Source: Sinomicrobium soli
GTDB lineage: Bacteria > Bacteroidota > Bacteroidia > Flavobacteriales > Flavobacteriaceae
Assembly (NCBI RefSeq): GCF_003285545.1
Contig: NZ_QLNV01000014.1
Span: 1-64,000 of the forward strand
DNA length: 64,000 nucleotides
Reading direction: 5' to 3'
Positions 17,583-26,214 of this stretch are shown here, piece after piece (the stretch's first letter is position 1; every line of letters begins with the position of its first letter). A model generated the notes under the pieces. The model ran no database searches and was not told the DNA's origin. It saw nothing but the letters and a program-made list of their open reading frames with translations. The position numbers and the translations under genes are program-made.

Positions 17583-18708
17583 TAGTATAGAAATTAAAAA
17601 CTTCAAATCCATCAAGTCCAAATTGTTTGCGCTTCGGAATTTGAATGTGCTTTTGGGGCTCAACGGACAGGGCAAAAGCTCTTTCACTCAAAGTCTATTA
17701 TTACTGAGACAAAGTCAAAGGCATATAACTGAGCACATTAATCTGAATGATGAAAAATTAATAAGAATCGGGAAGGCAAAAGATGCACTCTATCAATATG
17801 CAAAAGAAGATATGTCTTTTGAAGTTAAATTTTCAGAATCCAAGATTTTAAACTTGGTTTTTGAGTATAAATCTGACTCAGACATAATGAAAGTCAAAGA
17901 TTCATCTAAAAGCTTGAATATACCAATGGATGAAGCTCTATTTACGAAAAACTTTCAGTATTTAAACGCAGAACGTGTAGAACCAAAATCACTACACAGT
18001 AAAAGTTATTCTTCAATAACTATAGACAGAAACATAGGAAAAAAAGGAGAGTACACTGTGCATTTTTTGGAAGTAAATGGAGATGAAAATATCGCTTTTG
18101 AAAATTGCATACACCCAGACACGATTATTTCAGTAAATAACAAGAATGAGAGGTTTAAAGACAAAAGGCTAATTCATCAAGTAAATTTATGGCTTAGTGA
18201 AATAAGCCCAGAAGTACAAATTAAAACAACAGATCTTACCTCAGATTTCGTACAGTTGGCATTTGAATACAAACAACCAACCTTTGGAGAAACAAATGCA
18301 TTTAAACCTGAAAATGTAGGTTTCGGTATTTCGTATGTTCTCCATGTAGTAACAGCTTTATTAAAAGCAAAATCAGGTGACCTGCTTATTATCGAAAACC
18401 CTGAAAGCCACATCCATCCAAGAGGTCAGGCAGAATTAGGAAAATTGATTGCCTTGGTAGCACAAAACGATGTGCAAATTATCATAGAGACTCATAGCGA
18501 CCATATTGTAAACGGTATTCGTGTAGGCATAAAGGAAGAGAAATTAAGCAAAGACAAGGCAAGACTTTTCTACTTCAAAAAGATTGTGGAGGAGCAAGAG
18601 CAATACTCAGCCATAACCGACATTGTCTTGGATAAGAATGGGACGCTTTCCGAAGAACCAGAAGGCTTGCTTGACGAATGGGGTAATCAACTTTTAAAAT
18701 TATTTTGA
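17575..18708 (+). CDS. OLD-like AAA/ABC ATPase with DUF3696 C-terminus
   Basis: 377 residues. N-terminal strand plus P-loop MISSIEIKNFKSIKSK...GLNGQGKSS (Lys34), then a central insert of about residues 60-240, and LLIIENPESHIHP (Walker B with the D-loop) and IIIETHSDHIVNGI (switch His) near residues 270-310. The tail ending EPEGLLDEWGNQLLKLF fits DUF3696. Proteins of this kind act as sensors or gates for a toxic partner in several defence systems. It overlaps DUF262 by 8 nt and abuts the YoeB-fusion gene by 2 bp, so these three look like one translational unit. No TOPRIM domain is present. Confidence 0.88.
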   Translation: MISSIEIKNFKSIKSKLFALRNLNVLLGLNGQGKSSFTQSLLLLRQSQRHITEHINLNDEKLIRIGKAKDALYQYAKEDMSFEVKFSESKILNLVFEYKSDSDIMKVKDSSKSLNIPMDEALFTKNFQYLNAERVEPKSLHSKSYSSITIDRNIGKKGEYTVHFLEVNGDENIAFENCIHPDTIISVNNKNERFKDKRLIHQVNLWLSEISPEVQIKTTDLTSDFVQLAFEYKQPTFGETNAFKPENVGFGISYVLHVVTALLKAKSGDLLIIENPESHIHPRGQAELGKLIALVAQNDVQIIIETHSDHIVNGIRVGIKEEKLSKDKARLFYFKKIVEEQEQYSAITDIVLDKNGTLSEEPEGLLDEWGNQLLKLF

Positions 18709-18710
18709 GG

Positions 18711-19580
18711 ATGCAGTTAGTTTTTAATGAGCTTTCCCTGCTTCCTCTAACCGAGTCTGTCCAAGTTGCTGAAATGAACTTTAGGACAATGATTGGCACA
18801 TTTAAAAAGGCTAAAGAAGTTGTTGGGTTTAAGAATATTTTGTTCCAGAATAATCTATCCAACCAAGCGGTGATAGAGCAAATAAACTTCGTTCAGCTTT
18901 TAGACTTATTGGAAAATAAAGACTTGAAAAGGGCTTTAATAACTTTTCTTAATCCTCCTTATCTGGATGACTTGACAGATGCTGAATTAGAAGAATTTTA
19001 TTCAAGTGAATATCGTATAACTGATGAGGGTTGCCCAACTACAGAAGCTCCTTACGGTTTTCCGATAGCTCATATTAAAACCGTTCCAACCATCAGTCTA
19101 AACACTCATGAGTTTTGGAATAACCTGAAAATCAATCTAACAAGGATTGGAGCAGAAGAAGCTGAAAGCGCAAGTTTTTCAGTCAACAATATCTGTCAAT
19201 CAGATCATCTTGAATCTCAACAATTCAAAGATTGGGTCAGTGTTTCATTAGCAGGTAAAATTGAGGACAAAGAAGCTTTGGGCAAATATTTGGGATATAC
19301 GAAGTATTCGGCTCATTTCGAGGATGATTTCTTTACTCAACTTATGGGTTGGAAAAAAGAAAACCAAAAGCTTTATAAATACACTTTGGCACTTATGAAA
19401 GATGTTGAGCTACATCCGTTCACTGGTGGCATGGGTCAGACAGAAAATTTAAAGAATCGAGGCAAAGAAGCCTCCAAAAGAATATCGAATAGCTATCCTG
19501 ATGGGGACAGGTTAAGCTACACGGTAGAAAATAACGTGGTAACATTTATTGCTTGCAAAGGCCACTATAAATTCCATTAG
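18711..19580 (+). CDS. Protein with C-terminal YoeB/RelE-type RNase domain
   Basis: 289 residues from the ATG at 18711; a TTG six bases earlier would overlap the ATPase stop. Residues 1-190 match nothing I know. The last ~80 residues align well with YoeB: HPFTGGMGQTENLK carries a Glu at 245 (YoeB Glu46), SKRISNSY then GDRLSY has Arg267 (YoeB Arg65), and IACKGHY has His285-Tyr286 (YoeB His83-Tyr84). YoeB cleaves mRNA on the ribosome. No YefM-like antitoxin is adjacent, so the N-terminal region or the ATPase encoded next to it may hold it inactive. The homology is my alignment by eye; the control model is inference. Confidence 0.7.
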   Translation: MQLVFNELSLLPLTESVQVAEMNFRTMIGTFKKAKEVVGFKNILFQNNLSNQAVIEQINFVQLLDLLENKDLKRALITFLNPPYLDDLTDAELEEFYSSEYRITDEGCPTTEAPYGFPIAHIKTVPTISLNTHEFWNNLKINLTRIGAEEAESASFSVNNICQSDHLESQQFKDWVSVSLAGKIEDKEALGKYLGYTKYSAHFEDDFFTQLMGWKKENQKLYKYTLALMKDVELHPFTGGMGQTENLKNRGKEASKRISNSYPDGDRLSYTVENNVVTFIACKGHYKFH

Positions 19581-19581
19581 T

Positions 19582-22533
19582 ATGCATACAACAGATACAT
19601 CAGAAAAGGGCTTAGAAACGATCATAGAAAAGCATTTAATCAACCACAATGGCTTTATTGCAAGCTATAGTGCCGACTATGATCGTGACCTCTGCATCAA
19701 TGAAAAGCTGTTGTTCGAGTTTTTGGCAGCAACGCAACCCAATGCCCATGATACCATCATCAAAAGAGGCAAAGACAAATTCCTGAAACGTCTTTCAGAC
19801 CAAATTCGCCATAAAGGTATCATTGAAATACTTCGCAATGGGGTCAAGGATTTGGATTTAAGAGTACAGCTCTACTTTAAAAAGCCAACTTCTCTTCTTA
19901 ACGATAAAGCTCAGAAGCATTATAGCAGCAACATTTTTTCTGTTACCCGACAGTTGTACTACAGTCTGGAGAACAGCAACTCTTTAGACATGGTGTTGTT
20001 TATCAATGGTTTGCCATTGAGCACATTTGAATTAAAGAACCAATGGACGGGTCAGAATGTAAAACACGCCATTCGCCAATACCAAACAGACCGAGATCCG
20101 AAAGAACCCTTGTTTGCCTTTGGCCGATGTATGGTTCACTTTGCTGTAGATGCCGATTTGGTTTATATGACCACACGTCTCAACAGTACAAAAACCTTTT
20201 TTCTCCCCTTTAACAAGGGAAATAATGATGGTGCAGGCAATCCGGTAAACTCCGAAGGTTTAAAAACTGATTACCTCTGGAAAAATATATTGACCAAAGA
20301 CAGCCTGAGCAACATAGTCGAAAACTTTGCTCAAATTGTTGAAGAAAAAGACGAAGACACAGGAAAGGTTAAGCGCAAACTGATTTTTCCCCGATACCAC
20401 CAACTCAGAGCGGTAAAAAAGCTGCTGCACCATTCCAAAGAAAACGGTGTTGGCCAAAAATACCTTATTCAGCATTCAGCTGGTTCAGGCAAATCAAACT
20501 CTATTACCTGGTTAGCACACCAGTTGGTGAGTTTACACGATAGTGAGAATACAGAGACCGTTTTCGATAGTGTTATTGTAGTAACGGACAGGCGTGTCTT
20601 GGACAAGCAAATCAGAGACAACATCAAGCAATTTGCTCAGGTAAGTAGTGTCGTTGAAGCTATTGATAAAGGGAGCAGACAATTAAAACAAGCTCTCGAA
20701 GACGGGAAGAAAATCATTGTTACCACAGTCCAGAAGTTCCCTTTTATCATAGATGAAATCGGAGCTTTACAGGCAAAGAAATTCGCCATCATCATTGATG
20801 AAGCTCATAGCAGCCAAAGCGGTGAAACGGCCAGTAAAATGAATTGGGTGCTGTCCGATAAGGAAGTACCATACGGTGATGAACCTGAACCACCAACCTC
20901 TGAGGATATTATCAATGAATTGATAGAGAACCGCAAAATGCTGAAAAACGGGAGCTATTTTGCATTTACCGCCACCCCCAAGAACAAGACATTGGAAACC
21001 TTCGGTGAAAAGACAGCCGAGGGTAAATTCATGGCTTTTGATAATTATACCATGAAGCAGGCCATCGAGGAAGAATTTATTCTTGATGTGCTAAAGAATT
21101 ACACCACCTATCAATCCTACTACAAATTAGATAAAGCTGTTGAAGACAACCCGGAGTTTGAAACCCGTCAAGCCAACAAAAAGCTACGTGCTTATGTAGA
21201 AAGCCATCCTTTCTCCATTATGGAAAAGTCTAAAATCATGTTAGACCATTTTCATGCGGACATTAGAAAGCTCATCAATGGTCAGGCAAAAGCAATGGTA
21301 GTTTGTAAAAGCATCAAAAACGCCATTCTTTACTATCAGGCTTTCAACGAGTATCTGAAAGAAATCAACTCACCATACAAAGCCATTGTAGCTTTTTCAG
21401 GCACAAAAGAAATAGACGGAGAAGATTGGGATGAGGCCAGATTAAACGGTTTCCCAAGCAATGACATTCCAACTGAGTTCAAGAAAAAGGAATACCGCTT
21501 CCTGATAGTAGCTAATAAGTTTCAAACAGGATTCGACCAGCCACTATTGCATACCATGTATGTAGATAAAAAATTAGCGGATGTTCAGGCGGTACAAACT
21601 TTATCAAGACTCAATAGAGCTTACAAACCTTACAAGGAAGACACCTTTGTGATGGATTTCTTCAATACCACCGAGGATATTAAAAAAGCATTTGAGCCTT
21701 TCTATACTACCACCGTCCTAAGTGAAGAAACAGACGCCAATAAACTCAATGATTTACAAGATGCCTTAGACAATGCTCAGGTCTATTCTCAGGATGATGT
21801 AGTCAATTTCACCGATTTATATTTCAAAGAAGCAGACAGGCAGGAATTAGACCCGATCATTGATAAATGCGTTGCGGAGTATAAAACTGAACTAAATGAA
21901 GATGCCCAGATTGATTTCTATGTAAAGGCGAAATCCTTCTTTAGAACGTATGCATTCCTTTCTAAGCTGCTATCCTTCAATAATTCTTATTGGGAAAGAC
22001 TGTATTGGTTTCTGAAATTCCTGATTCCTAAAATCAAGCCGGAGGAAATTGAGGACTTAGCCAAGGGCATTCTGGAAGCAATAGACCTGGATAGTTACAG
22101 ACTGACCCGAACAACACAAGAGAACATCAAACTAAGTGGTGATGAAGAATTAGACCCTACTCCACCAGTAATGAAGGGCAAAAAAGGGGAACTTGGCTTT
22201 AATGAGTTGGATGCTATCCTCAAAGAGTTCAATACAAAGTTTGGCATTGATAACTGGACGGATGATGATAAGGTAAAGAAATTCCTGTTCGAGCAATTAC
22301 CCGCCGATTTTGCCCGTGATGAGGCCACAGTCAACGCAGTTAAAAACAGTGACAAGCAAAACGCAAAAATCACTTCTGATAAAAAGGTAGAGGATTTGAT
22401 GCAGGATGTGATTTTCCAATTCACCGATTTGTATAAAAAATTCACGGATGACCCAGATTTCAAACGCCAGTATTTAGACTTTGTATTTGATAAGATTTGG
22501 AATCAAAAAAAGAGTACTCGAAAGAATTCATAA
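19582..22533 (+). CDS. hsdR: Type I restriction endonuclease subunit HsdR
   Basis: 983 residues from the ATG at 19582; the longer reading frame from 19549 would overlap the upstream gene. The N-terminal nuclease motif is ELK (residues 150-152) with an Asp about 14 residues before it (LDMVLFINGLP). Then the SF2 motor: SAGSGKS (Walker A, Lys304), DEAH (406-409), FTATPKN and a motif VI-like QTLSRLNRAY. It translocates DNA and cleaves it at a distance when the HsdM2S complex finds an unmethylated site. It is the last gene of the operon, separated from hsdS by five other genes. Confidence 0.95.
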   Translation: MHTTDTSEKGLETIIEKHLINHNGFIASYSADYDRDLCINEKLLFEFLAATQPNAHDTIIKRGKDKFLKRLSDQIRHKGIIEILRNGVKDLDLRVQLYFKKPTSLLNDKAQKHYSSNIFSVTRQLYYSLENSNSLDMVLFINGLPLSTFELKNQWTGQNVKHAIRQYQTDRDPKEPLFAFGRCMVHFAVDADLVYMTTRLNSTKTFFLPFNKGNNDGAGNPVNSEGLKTDYLWKNILTKDSLSNIVENFAQIVEEKDEDTGKVKRKLIFPRYHQLRAVKKLLHHSKENGVGQKYLIQHSAGSGKSNSITWLAHQLVSLHDSENTETVFDSVIVVTDRRVLDKQIRDNIKQFAQVSSVVEAIDKGSRQLKQALEDGKKIIVTTVQKFPFIIDEIGALQAKKFAIIIDEAHSSQSGETASKMNWVLSDKEVPYGDEPEPPTSEDIINELIENRKMLKNGSYFAFTATPKNKTLETFGEKTAEGKFMAFDNYTMKQAIEEEFILDVLKNYTTYQSYYKLDKAVEDNPEFETRQANKKLRAYVESHPFSIMEKSKIMLDHFHADIRKLINGQAKAMVVCKSIKNAILYYQAFNEYLKEINSPYKAIVAFSGTKEIDGEDWDEARLNGFPSNDIPTEFKKKEYRFLIVANKFQTGFDQPLLHTMYVDKKLADVQAVQTLSRLNRAYKPYKEDTFVMDFFNTTEDIKKAFEPFYTTTVLSEETDANKLNDLQDALDNAQVYSQDDVVNFTDLYFKEADRQELDPIIDKCVAEYKTELNEDAQIDFYVKAKSFFRTYAFLSKLLSFNNSYWERLYWFLKFLIPKIKPEEIEDLAKGILEAIDLDSYRLTRTTQENIKLSGDEELDPTPPVMKGKKGELGFNELDAILKEFNTKFGIDNWTDDDKVKKFLFEQLPADFARDEATVNAVKNSDKQNAKITSDKKVEDLMQDVIFQFTDLYKKFTDDPDFKRQYLDFVFDKIWNQKKSTRKNS

Positions 22534-22846
22534 CCTGTAAGGAAATGGATCAGTACGGAACAAAACATATTTCTGACCAAAATATTAGAGCCGGAAGAAA
22601 ACCCCAGCTACCGCCCCCGCTGGTGCGCAATTGTATCGCCCCGCTACCGCCAGTGGAGTTTAGGAAACTCGCTCTTCGAAATCTTGCAGCCCCAGCCCCC
22701 GTTTGAGTCTGACGGAAACAGCCCCCAAGTATAACACTAGAAAAAAGGTTATGCTAAGGCAGTACTCTTTACCTCCTCTTCGCATAACCTCAATAGTATA
22801 TTTGCAATCCAGTAAAAACACAGGCTATATCCTAAATTTGAAAACA
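22534..22846. other. Non-coding gap with degenerate REP sequence
   Basis: 313 bp between hsdR and the next nuclease gene. The left half holds C-rich words (CCCCGCTACCGCC at 22639-22651 and GCGCAATTGTATCG) that look like a decayed REP element, and GCTCTTCGAAATCTTGCAGC at 22671-22690, a match to the dispersed repeat near the RAYT genes. No gene is supported here; the open frame at 22497-22706 is read from this repeat sequence. Confidence 0.55.
22606..22702. repeat. Degenerate REP-associated repeat
   Basis: Contains two partial CCGCTACCGC-type blocks and GCTCTTCGAAATCTTGCAGC, related to the repeats at 5881, 25784, 27926 and to the REP ends of the RAYT copies. It lacks the CACGATTGTATCGTG stem, so it is probably inactive. 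Confidence 0.5.
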
Positions 22847-23698
22847 ATGTCCGATAAAAACGAGCTAGACTGGGAGGAATATGAGGCCATCACTAAATAC
22901 ATCTACGGGGCGATGGGCGAAAAATACGGTATCAAGGTGATAGGGTATGGCCGGAATTGCAAGGTCAAAGGCAAATCTGGAGCAACTTATCAGATAGATG
23001 TACTGACAGAGCAGTCGGATGGTAAGAAAAAACACCAGACTGCCATCGAATGTAAGTTTATAAAGAAAAAAGTAACAAATGATACTGTGATAAAGCTCTG
23101 GGGTGTCATGGAGGATGCTGGAATTGAAAATGGGATCATAGTTTGTAAAACGGGATTTACGAAGAATACGCTTTTGTATGCCGCGCACAAGGGCATAAAA
23201 CTGGTCGAGCTGTGGGAGGCCCAAGAGAATGACAGGGATTTTAAAAGGACTTTTGAGGTGGGAATCCTGGATATCCGTTCGAACATCATGTTGGAGCGAG
23301 CAAACATTACAAGTATTGATTTTGGCAGTCAGGTTATCACTGGAAAAGAAGAGGTCATGGCAATGTGCTATGCCAAACTTTATGATTCTTACGGCAGGGA
23401 AATTCCCTTTAGCAAGTACATCCTAATATATTCTAATGAGCTGAAAGATCGAGGAGAATTATTGAAGGCTGCTACCATAAACGTTCCCTTCACCGGAAAG
23501 CTGTTCTGGAGGCTCAGAGATAAGGAAATTGCTATAGAAAAGATTGCGATAACCGGATTTGTTTCCAGGACCGATCAAAGCCAGACAAGGTCATTCGTAC
23601 TGACCGATCAGGTCTGGATGATCATGAAGGAGCTATTCGATAAGAGGAATTTGACCATGTCAAAGAGTGGATTGATTTGGAACCTATCCCAAAACTGA
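22847..23698 (+). CDS. Restriction-endonuclease-like protein (PD-(D/E)xK)
   Basis: 283 residues from the ATG at 22847 (MSDKNELDWEEYE). A longer frame from 22703 would be translated from repeat sequence. The N-terminal half fits an Mrr/RE-like nuclease: WEEYEAITKYIYG helix, YQIDVL (Asp51), AIECKF (Glu68-Cys-Lys70), then IIVCKTGFTKN and a strand-helix unit. The C-terminal half (about residues 120-283) is unassigned and may bind DNA or sense a cofactor. It is a stand-alone plus-strand gene behind hsdR, not part of that operon. Presumed defence nuclease. Confidence 0.75.
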   Translation: MSDKNELDWEEYEAITKYIYGAMGEKYGIKVIGYGRNCKVKGKSGATYQIDVLTEQSDGKKKHQTAIECKFIKKKVTNDTVIKLWGVMEDAGIENGIIVCKTGFTKNTLLYAAHKGIKLVELWEAQENDRDFKRTFEVGILDIRSNIMLERANITSIDFGSQVITGKEEVMAMCYAKLYDSYGREIPFSKYILIYSNELKDRGELLKAATINVPFTGKLFWRLRDKEIAIEKIAITGFVSRTDQSQTRSFVLTDQVWMIMKELFDKRNLTMSKSGLIWNLSQN

Positions 23699-23729
23699 GG
23701 AGCATACGAGACCACTACCATATATACAA

Positions 23730-24464
23730 ATGAATATCTTTAAATTCAAGAAAAAACAGGAATATTCAGCCAGGGATATTTTAAGGCAGTTGAACAAATG
23801 TGCCAAGGATTTTACCTTCCCGATGCTCGACAATGGATATGTATATCCAGTGACCTCTAAACTGACCGCTTACCGGGACGATAAAAGATGGGCATTGATC
23901 ATAGAAGTAGTCGGGTTTAGCTATCGCGGTGGTGGGCACAATGGAATTACCAACGCGCTCCACGTTTTTGGGAATTGCATAAACACCGAACCGGGAATGG
24001 CCAATGCCAATTTCCTTTATATAACGGGCAATAGTCCGGATATACCAACTTTCGATGAAGAATATATGGAAAGTTTAAATCCCAATGCCAAAACCATGAC
24101 TTTGCGGGAAAAGGAAATTCCGGTTAATCATAACAGGGACTTTTATCTTAAAAAGGGAATTGAGTTGAAAGAAGAAAATAAGATTTTTATCTGGGAATTT
24201 TTAAGAGGTTTAGTGCCGGAACGCAACCATGATTTTTTTGCCACCGAAAAAGAAATCAGGGAAAGGGTCCCAGCAGATTTACCCAGGATTATGGAATTGA
24301 CCGAATGGAATCATCCGGACTGTGCTGCTTCCGAACTTCCAGGTAATAATGAAACGTTTAAACAAATAGCCAGGGTTCTGGAAACCGGACAAACAAAACA
24401 TTATAAGCCGTCAAATGCCCCCAATAACCATTGGAAAAACTGGCCGGACGGAGGTGCATTATAA
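23730..24464 (+). CDS. DUF7003-like protein
   Basis: 244 residues. The segment TFPMLDNGYVYPVTSKLTAYRDDKRWALIIEVVGF and the following GGGHNGITNALHVFGN (quoted in parts) fit the DUF7003 family as I remember it; the protein is cytoplasmic and often occurs near immunity-type or unassigned genes of Bacteroidota. No catalytic motif is visible. It starts 31 bp after the nuclease gene on the same strand. A role as an immunity protein or polymorphic-toxin partner is possible but not shown; family assignment is moderate. Confidence 0.65.
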   Translation: MNIFKFKKKQEYSARDILRQLNKCAKDFTFPMLDNGYVYPVTSKLTAYRDDKRWALIIEVVGFSYRGGGHNGITNALHVFGNCINTEPGMANANFLYITGNSPDIPTFDEEYMESLNPNAKTMTLREKEIPVNHNRDFYLKKGIELKEENKIFIWEFLRGLVPERNHDFFATEKEIRERVPADLPRIMELTEWNHPDCAASELPGNNETFKQIARVLETGQTKHYKPSNAPNNHWKNWPDGGAL

Positions 24465-24622
24465 AAAGGTTCTAATAACACCCAACTATTCCTCGTTTGA
24501 GCACATCAGAAACGAGAATCTAACATATAAAAGCATTTTTAACGTTTACCGACAAGCAAAAACACACACCACTGAAAGCTAAACAGACATATTTAAAGGG
24601 AAAATCAGTTTTTGTAGTTTCT

Positions 24623-25150
24623 TTGATCGTCATCGGGATTACCATACTGACCGTTTATTTAACCGGAATAAATTACAACCGGAATTTGACTTCAAACCTG
24701 TATTTATCCTTAGGGATCATTGCAACCACGCTTTTCCTGTTTATGACTTACGGGCTTTATAAAGGAATCGGACTGATTGACAATTTTCCAAAGTTCAGGA
24801 ATTTTAAAAAAGGGGATATTATCGGACATACAGCACCCACTTTTGACACACCGGGTATTTCTGTCGGGGATGGAATTAGCGGGTTGATCATTTCCATCTT
24901 ATGTTGGATTGGGGTTACGATACTTTTTATTGTCCTGTTGGTCGTATTAGAAGCTGTATTTTGGTTTTCGATTTTTATAATCCTCGCCATGTTGTATTGG
25001 ATTTTTTTCAGGGCTTTAAAGTTTGTTTTTAATAAATCAACGGAAACGAAGGGAGACATTGGGATTTCAGCAATGTATTCGCTGGCTTATACTATACTCT
25101 ATACAGGTTGGATTTTTGGCATAGTGTACCTGACACAAACAATGAAATAA
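24623..25150 (+). CDS. Hypothetical multi-pass membrane protein (start uncertain)
   Basis: 175 residues from a TTG, with four hydrophobic segments: two near the N-terminus (VIGITILTVYLTGI and YLSLGIIATTLFLFMTYGLY), a long middle one (IISILCWIGVTILFIVLLVVLEAVFWFSIFIILAML, in parts) and one at the C-terminus. The frame stays open upstream to 24524 and those residues look protein-like (KAKQTYLKGKSVFVVS), but no ATG lies there. The true start may therefore be lost or use a rare codon. A soluble stretch FPKFRNFKKGDIIG separates the two halves. Not assigned to a family. Confidence 0.5.
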   Translation: MIVIGITILTVYLTGINYNRNLTSNLYLSLGIIATTLFLFMTYGLYKGIGLIDNFPKFRNFKKGDIIGHTAPTFDTPGISVGDGISGLIISILCWIGVTILFIVLLVVLEAVFWFSIFIILAMLYWIFFRALKFVFNKSTETKGDIGISAMYSLAYTILYTGWIFGIVYLTQTMK

Positions 25151-25218
25151 AACGCGTTGACATCATCGGTTCCATCTTCATGATGTATTTGGGACCACCC
25201 CCTATAATAGCATTGTGA

Positions 25219-25299
25219 GTATTGATGAAAAAATTGATAGTAATATTAGCTGTTCTGGTTTCCGATTTGACTTTGGCTCAAACGGAACAAAAAACTGAC
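25219..25299 (+). repeat. 81-bp segment duplicated at 28713-28793
   Basis: This covers the start codon and signal-peptide region of the secreted-protein gene. It is repeated with one mismatch directly after the right REP end of the first RAYT copy. Beyond position 81 the two copies diverge completely. Confidence 0.8.
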
Positions 25300-25764
25300 A
25301 CGCTTGAAATCTGGACACTGTTCAGTATCGGGAATTTTGTCAACTCAAATGCCGAACGCATTGTGGAGCAAAAATGGCCTTTTAGAATAAAGGGGATTGC
25401 AGGAGACACATTTCCGGAAGACATGATTGATGCTGTGGAAACCCACAACAATCAAGTCTGGAGCTATCTGGATGCCAACGGACATACGGACTCTAAGAAA
25501 AAGTTTGAAGCGGATTTGCTGGCGGAAATCAGGCGGATACAAAACGCTGTAGAAATTTCGAATTCGCACAAAAATATTATTCAATTATTTGAAAAATGGA
25601 GAAAAAGCAAGCGACAAAATTATACGAAACTCCATAAATTGAGCGATGAAAAGTATGAATTCCTGTTGTATAGTTTTGATGTCAATAATTTGGATAAGGG
25701 ACAAACTTTTGAACTGAAATATACTGTGGATTTAGATAAAGGAAAAATAAAAATTATGGAATAA
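25225..25764 (+). CDS. Secreted hypothetical protein
   Basis: 179 residues from the ATG at 25225 (a TTG precedes it). A signal peptide MKKLIVILAVLVSDLTLAQ ends in a likely signal-peptidase-I site. The mature part contains FPEDMIDAVETHNNQVWSYLD and a basic helix KWRKSKRQNY, with no known fold. Its 5' end is duplicated as an orphan fragment at 28713-28793. No functional neighbour is evident; the upstream membrane-protein gene is 74 bp away on the same strand. Function unknown, but export to periplasm or surface is likely. Confidence 0.65.
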   Translation: MKKLIVILAVLVSDLTLAQTEQKTDTLEIWTLFSIGNFVNSNAERIVEQKWPFRIKGIAGDTFPEDMIDAVETHNNQVWSYLDANGHTDSKKKFEADLLAEIRRIQNAVEISNSHKNIIQLFEKWRKSKRQNYTKLHKLSDEKYEFLLYSFDVNNLDKGQTFELKYTVDLDKGKIKIME

Positions 25765-25783
25765 TAAACAGGATAAAGTTATT

Positions 25784-25911
25784 CCCTGCTCTTCGAAGTG
25801 TTGCAAGCTATGCGAATGTCTCTGGCTTTGCAGCCCCCCGCTGCCGCACGATTGTACCTTAAACCCGCTCAACGAAGTGTTCATTGTCTCTAACTTTACA
25901 GCCCATAGCAC
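25784..25911. repeat. Dispersed REP-associated repeat, copy 2 with partial second unit
   Basis: First unit begins CCCTGCTCTTCGAAGTGTTG and includes CTGCCGCACGATTGTACC (25841-25858), a half REP palindrome. A second, degenerate unit follows (CCCGCTCAACGAAGTGTTCA at 25864). Related to copies at 5881, 22671 and 27926. Confidence 0.6.
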
Positions 25912-26000
25912 ATCCATGACCAGCCAATACGTGCCCATTGACGAAAATGTTAAGAACTCGGAAAGACTGTAAACCGTATTATTTTCGACTTATAAAGGAA

Positions 26001-26021
26001 ATACCGGCCCGGGTTTTGGCG
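26001..26021 (+). repeat. Short word shared with 31067-31087
   Basis: ATACCGGCCCGGGTTTTGGC plus one G, identical at both sites. It occurs upstream of the DarTG unit and just before the left REP end of the second RAYT copy, suggesting a common insertion-associated origin. Confidence 0.6.
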
Positions 26022-26178
26022 GAGGCGAAAGAGAAAGCCGGGTAGGTGGCAAAAGTGGAGCCCGTTGAAACGAGGGGAAAAGCGTATAAATAATATTTGT
26101 TGGACGGTTGAGTCTCTGTAACCTTGATGGCTATTGGTTGGTGCTTTTTGGTTTTTACAACATCCTGATATAAAATTA

Positions 26179-26194
26179 GTACTTTTAAAAGTAC
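26179..26194. promoter_or_regulatory. 16-bp palindrome upstream of darT, candidate operator
   Basis: GTACTTTTAAAAGTAC is a perfect palindrome ending 20 bp before the darT ATG. Such a site is expected for autoregulation of a toxin-antitoxin operon. No DNA-binding partner is identified; inference from symmetry and position. Confidence 0.5.
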
Positions 26195-26214
26195 AATTGT
26201 GTAAAACAAAACAG

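Larger units (their letters stand above)
25765..26214. other. Gap with REP-associated repeats upstream of darT
   Basis: 450 bp. Holds two copies of the dispersed repeat, a partial REP palindrome, and a 21-bp word (ATACCGGCCCGGGTTTTGGC...) also found at 31067. The last 40 bases are AT-rich and hold the darT promoter and palindrome. The open frames here look like shadows of the repeat. Confidence 0.55.

Noticed and set aside
17575-19580. PARIS system (AriA-AriB)
   Set aside because: The ATPase is of a similar type, but the partner has a YoeB-like end and no TOPRIM/DUF4435 motif.
22497-22706. 69-residue ORF after hsdR
   Set aside because: Overlaps the end of hsdR and is read from proline-coding repeat sequence.
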